DNA from: Saprospiraceae bacterium
GTDB lineage: Bacteria; Bacteroidota; Bacteroidia; Chitinophagales; Saprospiraceae
Reading direction: 5' to 3'
NCBI GenBank assembly: GCA_016787525.1
Contig: JAEUUP010000098.1
Coordinates: 62,001-126,000, forward strand
DNA length: 64,000 nt
Made by a program: the position numbers and the translations under genes. Shown here one piece after another: positions 1-8,185 of the stretch; within the stretch, counting starts at the first letter, position 1; each line of letters starts with the position of its first letter. The notes below the pieces were generated by a model. The model saw nothing but the letters and a program-made list of their open reading frames with translations. It made no database searches and was not told the origin of the DNA.

Positions 1-277
1 AGCAGAGCGTCCACGTTTGGCAGTTTTCCGTTCAAACAAAGGAATTTTCTGTCAAGTTATTGATGATACTGTTGGACATACTTTAGCTTCAGCTTCTTCA
101 AAAGAAACGACTAAAGCACCTAAAACAGAAATGTCAAAAGCAGTTGGTCTTTTACTTGCTGAAAAAGCAAAAGCAGCAGGTGTCACAAAAGTGGTTTTTG
201 ACCGTGGCGGTTATTTATATCATGGTCGTGTCAAAGCTTTAGCCGATGGGGCACGCGAAGGTGGTTTAGAATTCTAA
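1..277 (+). CDS. rplR: 50S ribosomal protein L18 (5' end outside window)
   Basis: C-terminal part of ribosomal protein L18 (uL18), the large-subunit protein that binds 5S rRNA. The reading frame is already open at base 2 ([13 protein letters not shown]...), so the start lies upstream of the window; the TTG at base 17 is an internal leucine codon. The visible residues match the conserved L18 core ([16 protein letters not shown]) and the end with [25 protein letters not shown]. It is followed after 38 bp by rpsE, the standard spc-operon order. Identification is certain; only the N-terminus is missing. Confidence 0.97.
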   Translation, partial: AERPRLAVFRSNKGIFCQVIDDTVGHTLASASSKETTKAPKTEMSKAVGLLLAEKAKAAGVTKVVFDRGGYLYHGRVKALADGAREGGLEF

Positions 278-315
278 AAATCTCTGGTACTTAAAATTAA
301 TAAAGAAGTCCAAAA

Positions 316-840
316 ATGGCAAGAGATAATCAAAAAGCTGCTGCAGGCGGCGAAAACGCAAGTGAATTTAAAGAAAAAATGGTTGCCCTCAACCGCGTTG
401 CAAAAGTAACAAAAGGTGGTCGTACATTCAGCTTTGCTGCCATTGTTGTTGTCGGTGACGGTAAAGGTACAGTCGGTCAAGGTCTGGGTAAAGCTCGTGA
501 GGTATCTGACGCGATTCAAAAAGCAGTTGAAGATGCAAAGAAAAACCTCATCAAAGTACCAGTTGTGAAAGGCACGATTCCTCACGAAGTGCTGGGTAAA
601 TTCGGTGCGGGTCGTATTTTGTTGAAACCTGCTTCTGATGGTACAGGTGTCATCGCAGGTGGTGCAATGCGTGCTGTATTAGATATGGCTGGTATCCACA
701 ACGTTTTGGCAAAATCACAAGGTTCTTCTAATCCGCACAATGTTGTAAAAGCAACATTGGATGGTTTGTCAAAATTGCGTACACCGCAACAAGTGGCTAA
801 AACACGCCGCATTGATGTTTCAAAAGTTTACAACGGCTAA
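316..840 (+). CDS. rpsE: 30S ribosomal protein S5
   Basis: Ribosomal protein S5 (uS5), 174 aa, a small-subunit protein at the mRNA entry region important for decoding fidelity. The N-terminal S5 double-stranded-RNA-binding domain covers about residues 17-82 ([29 protein letters not shown]) and the C-terminal domain about 95-165 ([30 protein letters not shown]). Length is normal for the phylum. It lies between rplR and rpmD. The 106-bp gap after it is unusual for this operon and holds a 31-bp-arm palindrome with one copy of the CCCCTCAGTA word in its loop. Confidence 0.98.
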   Translation: MARDNQKAAAGGENASEFKEKMVALNRVAKVTKGGRTFSFAAIVVVGDGKGTVGQGLGKAREVSDAIQKAVEDAKKNLIKVPVVKGTIPHEVLGKFGAGRILLKPASDGTGVIAGGAMRAVLDMAGIHNVLAKSQGSSNPHNVVKATLDGLSKLRTPQQVAKTRRIDVSKVYNG

Positions 841-845
841 TAACC

Positions 846-926
846 GATTTACGATAATTTGTTTTTCTCATTTTGTGACCCCTCAGTATGGGATTACAAA
901 ATGAGAAAAACAAATTATCGTAAATC
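846..926. repeat. Perfect 31-bp-arm palindrome between rpsE and rpmD
   Basis: Arms at 846-876 and 896-926 are exact reverse complements, and the 19-bp loop contains CCCCTCAGTA (879-888). In RNA this makes a very stable hairpin inside the ribosomal operon transcript. There is no U-run after the right arm, so a simple intrinsic terminator is unlikely. It may be an RNA-processing site or a small foldback insertion. The function is unknown. Confidence 0.9.
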
Positions 927-946
927 CCAAATCGTCAATCGAAACA

Positions 947-1126
947 ATGGGAAAGATTAAAATTACGCTTGTAAAAAGCACCATTCACCGTCCTCAAGAC
1001 CAAAAGGATACGGTAAAGGCTTTGGGAATTCGCAAAATGAATCACTCAGTCGAAAAAGAATCTACACCTCAGATTTTGGGTATGGTGAAAAAAATTGCTC
1101 ACCTCGTTAAAGTTGAGGAAGCCTAA
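947..1126 (+). CDS. rpmD: 50S ribosomal protein L30
   Basis: Ribosomal protein L30 (uL30), 59 aa, a small gene read directly from the sequence: it starts [16 protein letters not shown] and ends [12 protein letters not shown] before TAA at 1124-1126. The residues [25 protein letters not shown] and [11 protein letters not shown] are the L30 signature. It sits in its expected place between rpsE and rplO. The ATG at 947 is the only start that gives the family N-terminus. It is followed by 136 bp containing a variant of the interspersed word (TACTGAGAGGG, 1174-1184). Confidence 0.97.
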   Translation: MGKIKITLVKSTIHRPQDQKDTVKALGIRKMNHSVEKESTPQILGMVKKIAHLVKVEEA

Positions 1127-1262
1127 GCAGGTTGTCAATCGGATAATCTATCTTTGGGTCGTTTTAGGTATTATACTGAGAGGGTGTATTTCAAATCAGT
1201 AAAATCCGAAAACTCTGTATCAATAAAATTGTAAAATCCACAATCGTAAATATCTATTAACG

Positions 1263-1709
1263 ATGGAATTGAATAATCTTAGACCTGCAAAAGGTTCGAC
1301 GCATAGTGAAAAGCGTATTGGTCGTGGTCAAGGTTCTGGTCACGGTGGCACATCTACTCGTGGTCACAAAGGTGACAAAGCACGTTCAGGTCATAAAAAT
1401 AAACGTGGTTTTGAAGGTGGTCAAACACCTATGCAGCGTCGTTTGCCAAAACGCGGCTTCAAAAATCCATTCCGTGTTGAGTACATTCCTTTCAATTTAG
1501 CACAACTACAAGCTTGTGCTGAAAAGTATGGTGTAACTGAAATTACACCAGCCTTTTTGTACGAAAAAGGTTATATCCAACGCGACGAATTAGTTAAGAT
1601 TTTAGGTAATGGTCAAATTAATTCTGCTTTGACTGTTTCAGCTCATGGTTGTTCAGAAGCAGCCAAAGCAGCTATAGAAGCTGCTGGAGGAAGTATCACA
1701 GTTGTGTAA
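1263..1709 (+). CDS. rplO: 50S ribosomal protein L15
   Basis: Ribosomal protein L15 (uL15), 148 aa, an early-assembling large-subunit protein. The Gly/Arg/Lys-rich N-terminal extension that threads into 23S rRNA is present (SEKRIGRGQGSGHGGTSTRGHKGDKARSGHK, then RGFEGGQTPMQRRLPKRGF), followed by the globular domain ending with the typical SAHGCSEAAKAAIEAAGGSITVV. It lies directly upstream of secY, as in most bacteria. Confidence 0.98.
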   Translation: MELNNLRPAKGSTHSEKRIGRGQGSGHGGTSTRGHKGDKARSGHKNKRGFEGGQTPMQRRLPKRGFKNPFRVEYIPFNLAQLQACAEKYGVTEITPAFLYEKGYIQRDELVKILGNGQINSALTVSAHGCSEAAKAAIEAAGGSITVV

Positions 1710-1775
1710 CTTTTAGGTGCGAAAGTCGTTGAACTAACCGTTCAATGATTTTTCACTTTAAAAAATAAATATCCG

Positions 1776-3131
1776 ATGAATAGGCTTATTCAGACGTTCA
1801 AAAACATTTGGAGCATACCAGAACTCAAACAACGATTACTTTATACATTGGCTTTGTTGTTCGTTTTCCGTGTTGGTACGTTCATTCTTTTGCCAGGTGT
1901 CAATGCACAAGTGTTGGCTAATATGGCTGCACAAAGTGCTGGCAGAACAGACCTTTTAGGTTTGCTCAATACATTTACTGGTGGGGCATTTGCCAAAGGT
2001 GCAATTTTTGCATTGGGTGTGATGCCTTATATCACAGCTTCAATTATTATTCAGTTGTTAACGTTTGCAGTTCCTTACTTTCAACGCTTGCAACAGCATG
2101 AAGGTGAATCAGGACGTAAGAAACTTAACCAAATGACCCGTTTTTTGACGATTGGTGTTACTATGGTTCAAGGTTCTGGGTATTTGACTTATTTGACTAC
2201 CCAAAATGCGATTGCCCCTGGTTTGAGTGCTGCTCTTTTTTGGTTTTCTGGTATTGTTATTTTGACTGCGGGTACTGTTTTTGCTATGTGGTTGGGTGAA
2301 CGAATTACAGAGAAAGGCTTAGGGAACGGCACGTCATTTATCATTATGTCAGGCATTATTGACCAGTTTCCGCAGTCTATTGCAGCAGAGTTTCAATTAC
2401 AAAGTGGTTTTAGCTTTGTCATAGAGATGGCAATTTGGTGTGCTATTGTTTTAGGTATTATAGTTGTAATTCAAGCTGTTCGTCGTATTCCGCTTCAGTT
2501 TGCAAAACGTATGGTGGGTCGTACAGGTACACAAGTGCCTGCTGCTGGCAACCGTGATTATTTGCCTATTAAGTTGAATGCAGCGGGAGTAATGCCTATC
2601 ATTTTTGCGCAAGCGATGATGTTTATTCCTTCAACTATCGCTCAATTCATGTCTGGTCAAGGTAATCCAACTGGCTTTCTGGCACAGTTGAATGATTATA
2701 CATCTTTGCCTCACAATTTGCTTTATTTTGTTTTAGTTGTTGTTTTTACATACGTTTACACTGCTTTGATTGTTAATCCACGTCAATATGCAGAGTACTT
2801 AAAGCGTCAAAATGCTTTTATTCCTGGTGTAAAACCAGGTGAAAATACAGCAGAATTTATTGATTCTGTAACTACTCGTATCACTTTGCCAGGCGCGATT
2901 ATTTTAGGTCTAATTTCTATTTTACCTGGGATTGCAGCTTTTTTTGGAATTAATTCGGGTTTCGCACGTTTTTTTGGAGGCACCTCAGTACTTATTATGA
3001 TTGGCGTTATTCTCGATACTTTGACCCAGATTCAGTCGTACTTATTATTAAGTAAATATGATGGTCTCATCAAAGGTGGTAAAATCGAAGGTCGTGGTGG
3101 GTTAGTGACAGTAGGCGAAGGCGGTATCTAA
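1776..3131 (+). CDS. secY: Preprotein translocase subunit SecY
   Basis: SecY, 451 aa, the channel-forming subunit of the SecYEG translocon in the inner membrane. About ten hydrophobic segments are visible. Family motifs include the start IWSIPELKQRLLYTLALL, the plug region GLLNTFTGGAFAKGAIFALGVMPYITASIIIQLL, GNGTSFIIMSGI, and the cytosolic loops with QAVRRIPLQFAKR and KRQNAFIPGVKPGE. The C-terminus (GGLVTVGEGGI) is not truncated. map follows after only 11 bp, so the two are co-transcribed. Confidence 0.98.
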   Translation: MNRLIQTFKNIWSIPELKQRLLYTLALLFVFRVGTFILLPGVNAQVLANMAAQSAGRTDLLGLLNTFTGGAFAKGAIFALGVMPYITASIIIQLLTFAVPYFQRLQQHEGESGRKKLNQMTRFLTIGVTMVQGSGYLTYLTTQNAIAPGLSAALFWFSGIVILTAGTVFAMWLGERITEKGLGNGTSFIIMSGIIDQFPQSIAAEFQLQSGFSFVIEMAIWCAIVLGIIVVIQAVRRIPLQFAKRMVGRTGTQVPAAGNRDYLPIKLNAAGVMPIIFAQAMMFIPSTIAQFMSGQGNPTGFLAQLNDYTSLPHNLLYFVLVVVFTYVYTALIVNPRQYAEYLKRQNAFIPGVKPGENTAEFIDSVTTRITLPGAIILGLISILPGIAAFFGINSGFARFFGGTSVLIMIGVILDTLTQIQSYLLLSKYDGLIKGGKIEGRGGLVTVGEGGI

Positions 3132-3142
3132 AAAAAACAGAC

Positions 3143-3976
3143 ATGTTCCAATCATCAGATAAGAAAGAAATCTATTATAAAACAGACGAAGAGGTTGAAC
3201 TCATTCGAGAAGCTTGTATTCTTAATTGCCAAACTATTGCCTATGTCGGTTCTTTGATAAAACCAGGCTTAACTGGAAAGTTTTTGGATGAAAAAGCAGA
3301 AGAGTTCATACGAGATCATAATGCAGTTCCTGCTTTCAAAGGCTATGGAGCAAATCCTTTTCCAAATACCTTGACAATATCAGTTAATGAACAAGTTGTT
3401 CATGGTATTCCAAGCAATAGAGAGTTCTTAGATACTGATATTGTATCTGTTGATTGTGGTGTGATGTTAAATGGCTACTTTGGAGATGCCGCATACACTT
3501 ATGCTATGCCAAATATTTCGTCTTCAGTAATGAAACTGTTACAAGTTACTAAGCTTTCGCTTTACAAAGGCATTGAACAAGCAATAGTCGGAAAACGAAT
3601 TGGAGACATTGGCTTCGCGATTTTTGAATTGTGTGAAAAACAAAACAAATTTGGTGTTGTTAGAGATTTAATAGGTCATGGTCTAGGAAAAAATCTACAT
3701 GAAGACCCAGATGTTCCCAATCACGGTAAACGAGGAAACGGTGTTGTTTTAAGAAAAAACTTAGTCATTGCTATTGAACCTATGATTAATATGGGAACAA
3801 AAGATGTTTATAGTACAGGTGATGGTTGGACAATCATAACAAAAGATAGAAAACCTTCGGCACATTATGAACATACTATAGCTGTCCGTCCAAACAAAGC
3901 TGAAATTTTGTCTGATCACTCTTTCATCGAAGAAGCTGAAAAGAAAAACGAAAATATTTTGGCAGTCACAATATAA
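3143..3976 (+). CDS. map: Type I methionine aminopeptidase
   Basis: Methionine aminopeptidase, 277 aa, which removes the N-terminal methionine from nascent proteins. The metal-binding set of the pita-bread fold is complete: the substrate-binding His in VVHGIP, Asp in SVDCG, Asp in GYFGDAAYTY, His in GHGLGKNLHEDP, Glu in AIEPMINMGT and Glu in YEHTIAV. Its place between secY and infA is the conserved spc-operon position. It is cytosolic, with no signal peptide. The 135-bp AT-rich gap after it holds no further gene. Confidence 0.97.
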   Translation: MFQSSDKKEIYYKTDEEVELIREACILNCQTIAYVGSLIKPGLTGKFLDEKAEEFIRDHNAVPAFKGYGANPFPNTLTISVNEQVVHGIPSNREFLDTDIVSVDCGVMLNGYFGDAAYTYAMPNISSSVMKLLQVTKLSLYKGIEQAIVGKRIGDIGFAIFELCEKQNKFGVVRDLIGHGLGKNLHEDPDVPNHGKRGNGVVLRKNLVIAIEPMINMGTKDVYSTGDGWTIITKDRKPSAHYEHTIAVRPNKAEILSDHSFIEEAEKKNENILAVTI

Positions 3977-4111
3977 AATCCGATATTTGCACGCCAAAAC
4001 AGGAATGATTATTTTTATAAATAAAACATTGTTTTTACGAATATTGTAAATTTTTGTTTCTCAATAGTTTATAAAAAATCATTTCAAATTTCGTAAATAA
4101 AATATTTTTTG

Positions 4112-4330
4112 ATGGCAAAAAACGACTTAATAAAATTAGACGGCATTGTTGATGAAGCATTGTCAAATGCTAACTTTCGCGTTCGTCTTGAGAATGATCA
4201 TGTTATCTTAGCGACTATTTCAGGTAAAATGCGTATGAATTATATCCGTATTTTACCAGGTGATAAGGTAGCTGTCGAAATGTCTCCCTATGATTTGACG
4301 CGAGGTCGTATCTGTTATCGCTACAAATAA
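4112..4330 (+). CDS. infA: Translation initiation factor IF-1
   Basis: IF-1, 72 aa, a single OB-fold that binds the ribosomal A site during initiation. The sequence is near the family consensus ([65 protein letters not shown]). The ATG at 4112 is chosen over a TTG one codon upstream because it gives the normal N-terminus MAKNDLI. It is followed by rpmJ, as is common. Confidence 0.97.
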   Translation: MAKNDLIKLDGIVDEALSNANFRVRLENDHVILATISGKMRMNYIRILPGDKVAVEMSPYDLTRGRICYRYK

Positions 4331-4370
4331 TGAGAATTTATAGTCAATTAAAATAATCAATTGTTCTATC

Positions 4371-4487
4371 ATGAAAGTCAGACCTTCTGTAAAAAAGCGT
4401 TCTGCTGACTGCAAAATTGTCCGTCGTAAAGGCAAATTGTATGTCATCAATAAGAAAAATCCGAAGTACAAACAACGTCAAGGATAA
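4371..4487 (+). CDS. rpmJ: 50S ribosomal protein L36 (zinc-free form)
   Basis: Ribosomal protein L36 (bL36), 38 aa. It starts [15 protein letters not shown] and ends [12 protein letters not shown]. Of the zinc-binding C-C-C-H set of classical L36 only one Cys remains: the first is replaced by Arg, the third by Asn and the His by Tyr. This is therefore the C-minus, zinc-independent type, which is usual in Bacteroidetes. It sits between infA and rpsM. Confidence 0.96.
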   Translation: MKVRPSVKKRSADCKIVRRKGKLYVINKKNPKYKQRQG

Positions 4488-4513
4488 TTTATCATTAATC
4501 TCGTATTTTAAAC

Positions 4514-4891
4514 ATGGCTCGTATTGCAGGTATAGACTTACCAAGAAATAAACGCGGCGTAATCGGTTTGACGTACATTTACGGCATTGGTCGCTCATCA
4601 GCTCAAGAGGTTTTAGCTAAAGCTGGTGTCAGTGAAGATACTAAAGTGAACGAATGGACTGACGAGAACATCAAAACCATCTCTCGTATCGTGAACGATG
4701 AGTATAAAGTCGAAGGTGAGCTTCGTTCTGAAGTACAACTTAGTATCAAACGTTTGATGGATATTGCTTGTTATCGTGGTCTTCGTCATCGTAAAGGCTT
4801 ACCCGTTCGCGGTCAACGTACACGTACAAACGCTCGTACTCGTAAGGGGCGTCGTAAAACCGTTGCTAACAAGAAAAAAGTTGGTAAGTAA
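4514..4891 (+). CDS. rpsM: 30S ribosomal protein S13
   Basis: Ribosomal protein S13 (uS13), 125 aa, in the small-subunit head, contacting the P-site tRNA and the inter-subunit bridge. The N-terminal [30 protein letters not shown] and the C-terminal basic tail [29 protein letters not shown] are typical. It is the first gene of the S13-S11-S4-alpha-L17 block. A 147-bp gap to rpsK holds a short copy of the interspersed word (CCCTCAGTA, 4990-4998) within a small hairpin. Confidence 0.98.
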   Translation: MARIAGIDLPRNKRGVIGLTYIYGIGRSSAQEVLAKAGVSEDTKVNEWTDENIKTISRIVNDEYKVEGELRSEVQLSIKRLMDIACYRGLRHRKGLPVRGQRTRTNARTRKGRRKTVANKKKVGK

Positions 4892-5038
4892 TCTTAGGTT
4901 TTTCGTTCTAAATTTCATCAATATTTACTGTTTTGTAATTTTGAACGTCAAACGATTAACTCACATTTCAAAAACGTTCGAGGATTGATCCCTCAGTATT
5001 TAGGGACAAAAACCAGAACCAAAAGCTGAAAAGGCAAA

Positions 5039-5455
5039 ATGGCAAAAGCAGCAAAAGGCGGGGCTAAAGGCAAAGCAGCCAAAAAAGTCAAAAAAAGAGT
5101 AGTGCAGGTAGCCTCAGAAGGTTGCGCTCACATTCACGCCAGTTTCAACAACATTATCGTCTCGATGACTAACAAACAAGGTCAAGTCATCTCTTGGGGA
5201 ACAGCAGGTAAAGGCGGTTTCCGTGGTTCAAAAAAGAATACACCTTATGCGGCACAAGTAGCAGCAACAGACGCAGCAAAAGTAGCTTATGATGCGGGTA
5301 TGCGTTTTTGCGAAGTTTTCGTAAAAGGACCAGGTTCTGGTCGTGAAGGTGCTATTCGTGCAATTGACGCAGCTGGTATTAAAGTTACATTCATTCGTGA
5401 TATGACCCCCATGCCTCACAATGGATGCCGTCCACCTAAGAAAAGACGTGTATAA
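5039..5455 (+). CDS. rpsK: 30S ribosomal protein S11
   Basis: Ribosomal protein S11 (uS11), 138 aa, on the small-subunit platform. A lysine/alanine-rich N-terminal extension (about residues 1-20) precedes the family core [44 protein letters not shown]; the end is [18 protein letters not shown], as expected. A copy of the word (5493-5502) lies in the 125-bp gap to rpsD. Confidence 0.98.
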   Translation: MAKAAKGGAKGKAAKKVKKRVVQVASEGCAHIHASFNNIIVSMTNKQGQVISWGTAGKGGFRGSKKNTPYAAQVAATDAAKVAYDAGMRFCEVFVKGPGSGREGAIRAIDAAGIKVTFIRDMTPMPHNGCRPPKKRRV

Positions 5456-5580
5456 TATAAGACAGTCGTTAGAAATGTAAGGGTCTAATATCCCCCTCAG
5501 TATCGTATAAAAGCTGACTTTCTACCAACTAACTACGAATTAAAAATATTCAATAGACAACTATCAATAGTCAATAAACA

Positions 5581-6189
5581 ATGGCAAGATATACTGGTCC
5601 TATCTCAAAAAAAGCACGTTCTTTTGGCGAGGCTATTTATGGAAACGATAAAGCTTTTGACAAAAAGAAATATCCTCCGGGACAGCATGGTCAATCACGT
5701 AAACGTAAGCAGAAATCTGATTATGGTACGCAGTTGATGGAAAAACAAAAAGCAAAATACACATATGGTGTATTAGAGCGCCAGTTCCGTAAAACATTCC
5801 ACGAAGCGACAAAGCGTCATGGTGTGACAGGCACTGTATTGCTTCAATTGTTGGAGTCTCGTTTAGATAATGTAGTTTTCCGTTTAGGCATTTCGCCAAC
5901 ACGTCGTGGAGCTCGTCAATTAGTTTCACATAAACATGTAACGATCAATGGTGTTGTGAATAATGTACCTTCAACATTGGTTCGCCCCGGTGACGTTGTT
6001 GCTGTTCGGGGTAAATCACGTAATAATGGCAATTTGGAAGGTGTAGGTATCAATCCTGATATCAAAAAGTCTCCTTGGCTCGATTGGAATGCAGACAAAT
6101 TGGAGGGTAAATTCTTGGCTTATCCAGAACGTGAGCAAATACCAGAGAAAATCAACGAACAGTTGATTGTCGAGTTGTATTCTAAATAA
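5581..6189 (+). CDS. rpsD: 30S ribosomal protein S4
   Basis: Ribosomal protein S4 (uS4), 202 aa, a primary 16S rRNA-binding assembly protein. It has the N-terminal [19 protein letters not shown], the body, and the S4 RNA-binding domain around residues 90-155 ([38 protein letters not shown]). It has no N-terminal CxxC, so it is the zinc-free type. Spacing to rpoA is 123 bp and includes a perfect 21-bp-arm palindrome. Confidence 0.98.
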   Translation: MARYTGPISKKARSFGEAIYGNDKAFDKKKYPPGQHGQSRKRKQKSDYGTQLMEKQKAKYTYGVLERQFRKTFHEATKRHGVTGTVLLQLLESRLDNVVFRLGISPTRRGARQLVSHKHVTINGVVNNVPSTLVRPGDVVAVRGKSRNNGNLEGVGINPDIKKSPWLDWNADKLEGKFLAYPEREQIPEKINEQLIVELYSK

Positions 6190-6201
6190 TAAATCAAAAG
6201 T

Positions 6202-6253
6202 CATTAAGACATTAATCATTGTAAAAAATAAAACAATGATTAATGTCTTAATG
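6202..6253. repeat. Perfect 21-bp-arm palindrome between rpsD and rpoA
   Basis: Arms 6202-6222 and 6233-6253 are exact reverse complements around a 10-base loop. AT-rich, with no U-run directly after the right arm. It is unrelated in sequence to the palindrome at 846-926 but placed the same way, between two ribosomal operon genes. It could act as a processing hairpin or partial terminator; the role is unproven. Confidence 0.88.
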
Positions 6254-6312
6254 GCTATTGACATTATAATAATAAAAATTCCCCGTCTCATTCTTTATAG
6301 AACTAATCAAGC

Positions 6313-7311
6313 ATGGCAATATTAAATTTCCAGAAACCCGACAAAATCGTTCTCAATAAAGCCACCGAATTCGAAGGTCTCTTTGAGTTCAAACCTTTGG
6401 AACCGGGTTTTGGTCAAACTGTGGGTAACTCTCTGCGCCGCGTATTGTTGTCGTCGTTGGAGGGTTTTGCTATTTCGGCGGTACGCATAGCTGGTGTTGA
6501 CCACGAATTCGCAACTATTCGCGGCGTTGTTGAAGACGTTGTGGATATCATTTTGAACTTGAAACAAGTTCGTTTGAAACAACTAATATCTGGTGATGAC
6601 ATCAGAGAAGAGAAACTTTACTTGACTGTTAGTGGGCAGGACAAATTTACAGCTGGCGATATTGAAGAAGCGACCAATATGTTCAAAATTATGAACCCTC
6701 AACTCGTTATCTGTCATATGGAGCCAAGCGTTTCTCTTGAAATGGAATTGACCATTACCAAAGGTCGTGGCTATGTTCCAGCTGATGACAACCTGCCTAA
6801 AGATGCTCCAATTGGTGTTATTCCAATTGACGCAATTTATACACCAATCAAAAACGTATCTTACCGTATCGAGCCTTTCCGTGTGGGTCAACGCACAGAC
6901 TATGAAAAACTCGTTATGGAAGTAAAAACTGACGGAACTATTCATCCAGAAGATGCAGTCAAAGAATCTTCGCGTATTCTTATCCAACACTTAATGTTGA
7001 TTACGGATGAGAATATCACATTTGATGATGAAAAGAGTCGTGAAGAAAATGTCGTGGATGAACACATCCTGCACATGCGCAAATTACTCAAAACTTCCTT
7101 GGAAGACTTGGATTTATCAGTCCGTGCTTACAACTGTTTGAAAGCAGCGAAAATCAATTCATTGGGCGAAATGGTGCGCTACGATACACATGAGTTGTTA
7201 AAGTTCCGAAACTTTGGTAAAAAATCACTTGTTGAAATCGAAGAGTTATTGCAAGATAAAGGTCTGTCATTTGGCATGGATTTATCAAAATATAAACTGG
7301 ACGAAGAGTAA
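6313..7311 (+). CDS. rpoA: DNA-directed RNA polymerase subunit alpha
   Basis: RNA polymerase alpha, 332 aa, the assembly platform of the core enzyme. The N-terminal dimerisation domain (about 1-235) shows [28 protein letters not shown]-type residues; the C-terminal domain (about 250-325) has [23 protein letters not shown] and [19 protein letters not shown], the helix-hairpin-helix that contacts DNA and activators. Length is normal. A hairpin made from an inverted pair of the interspersed word (7332-7372) follows it. Confidence 0.98.
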   Translation: MAILNFQKPDKIVLNKATEFEGLFEFKPLEPGFGQTVGNSLRRVLLSSLEGFAISAVRIAGVDHEFATIRGVVEDVVDIILNLKQVRLKQLISGDDIREEKLYLTVSGQDKFTAGDIEEATNMFKIMNPQLVICHMEPSVSLEMELTITKGRGYVPADDNLPKDAPIGVIPIDAIYTPIKNVSYRIEPFRVGQRTDYEKLVMEVKTDGTIHPEDAVKESSRILIQHLMLITDENITFDDEKSREENVVDEHILHMRKLLKTSLEDLDLSVRAYNCLKAAKINSLGEMVRYDTHELLKFRNFGKKSLVEIEELLQDKGLSFGMDLSKYKLDEE

Positions 7312-7331
7312 TTTTTCAGAAACACATATCA

Positions 7332-7372
7332 ATACTGAGGGGGCATTCAAAGTACGCACCTCAGTATTTTTC
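7332..7372 (+). terminator. Terminator-like hairpin after rpoA, built from the interspersed word
   Basis: ATACTGAGG (7332-7340) pairs with CCTCAGTAT at about 7359-7367, and a run of T follows at once. The stem is an inverted pair of the window-wide TACTGAGGGG word, its second copy being imperfect. As rplQ follows, it may give partial termination between rpoA and rplQ. Confidence 0.6.
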
Positions 7373-7505
7373 TGTTTAGAAAGTTCTTATTAATCATATT
7401 TTTTAAACTGCTTTACAAAAATCGTTATGAGCTGCAAAATTTTGATTATCAATAATCATCAGTCATTGTCTGCTCCGATGTTGTAAAGTTTAACATTTCT
7501 CAAAA

Positions 7506-7988
7506 ATGAGACACGGAGATAAAGTAAATAATCTTGGTAGAGCCAAAGGTCATCGTCATGCGCTCTTGAAAAATCTGTCTAAAGCGTTGATTCAACACAA
7601 ACGGATTAACACAACATTGGCTAAAGCAAAAGCTTTGCGTGTTCATATTGAGCCACTTATCACAAAGGCAAAAGACAACACAACGCACTCACGCCGTGTG
7701 GCTTTCGGTCTCCTTCAAGATAAAGAAGCCATTAAAGAGTTATTTGATGTTGTTGGTCCAAAAGTAATGGATCGCCCAGGTGGTTATTGCCGTATCATCA
7801 AAACAGGATTTCGTCTTGGTGATGGTGCTGAAACAGCTCTGATCGAATTAGTTGACTTCAATGAACTTGTTTTAGAAACCAAATCAGCAACACCAGCTAA
7901 GAAGAAAACACGTCGTAGTCGTGGTGCTAAGGCAAAAACTGGTGAAGAAACTACGGAAAATTCAACAGAAAATTCAACAGAAGAATAA
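7506..7988 (+). CDS. rplQ: 50S ribosomal protein L17
   Basis: Ribosomal protein L17 (bL17), 160 aa. The core ([29 protein letters not shown]... to about residue 120) is typical, with [25 protein letters not shown]. The C-terminal 40 residues are a low-complexity Lys/Arg then Glu/Thr/Ser tail ([30 protein letters not shown]), a common extension in Bacteroidetes. It is the last gene of the ribosomal operon and is followed by a strong terminator. Confidence 0.98.
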   Translation: MRHGDKVNNLGRAKGHRHALLKNLSKALIQHKRINTTLAKAKALRVHIEPLITKAKDNTTHSRRVAFGLLQDKEAIKELFDVVGPKVMDRPGGYCRIIKTGFRLGDGAETALIELVDFNELVLETKSATPAKKKTRRSRGAKAKTGEETTENSTENSTEE

Positions 7989-8008
7989 GTTAATACTATT
8001 CTAATATA

Positions 8009-8049
8009 TAAAAGCCGCATCAAGCAAGCCTTGATACGGCTTTTGTTTT
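8009..8049 (+). terminator. Intrinsic terminator of the ribosomal operon
   Basis: AAAAGCCG...ATCAAG pairs with CTTGAT.CGGCTTTT, with one mismatch, followed by TTTTGTTTTG. It sits 20 bp after the rplQ stop and closes the operon. Confidence 0.9.
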
Positions 8050-8124
8050 GTTAATTAAACATAGTATTTATATTTCTTGATAAAATATGCTTTCAAGGGT
8101 ATTTCTTTTGACACATTAACCGCC

Positions 8125-8132
8125 TACCTTTG
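8125..8132 (+). promoter_or_regulatory. -7 promoter element (TACCTTTG)
   Basis: An exact match to the Bacteroidetes -7 consensus TAnnTTTG, 54 bp upstream of the ATG of the 1479-aa secreted protein. No TTTG box at the ideal distance is visible upstream. Confidence 0.6.
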
Positions 8133-8185
8133 TGCATAAATTGATTTATTGTAGCATTTGTATTCGACAAACACGATAACAACCC

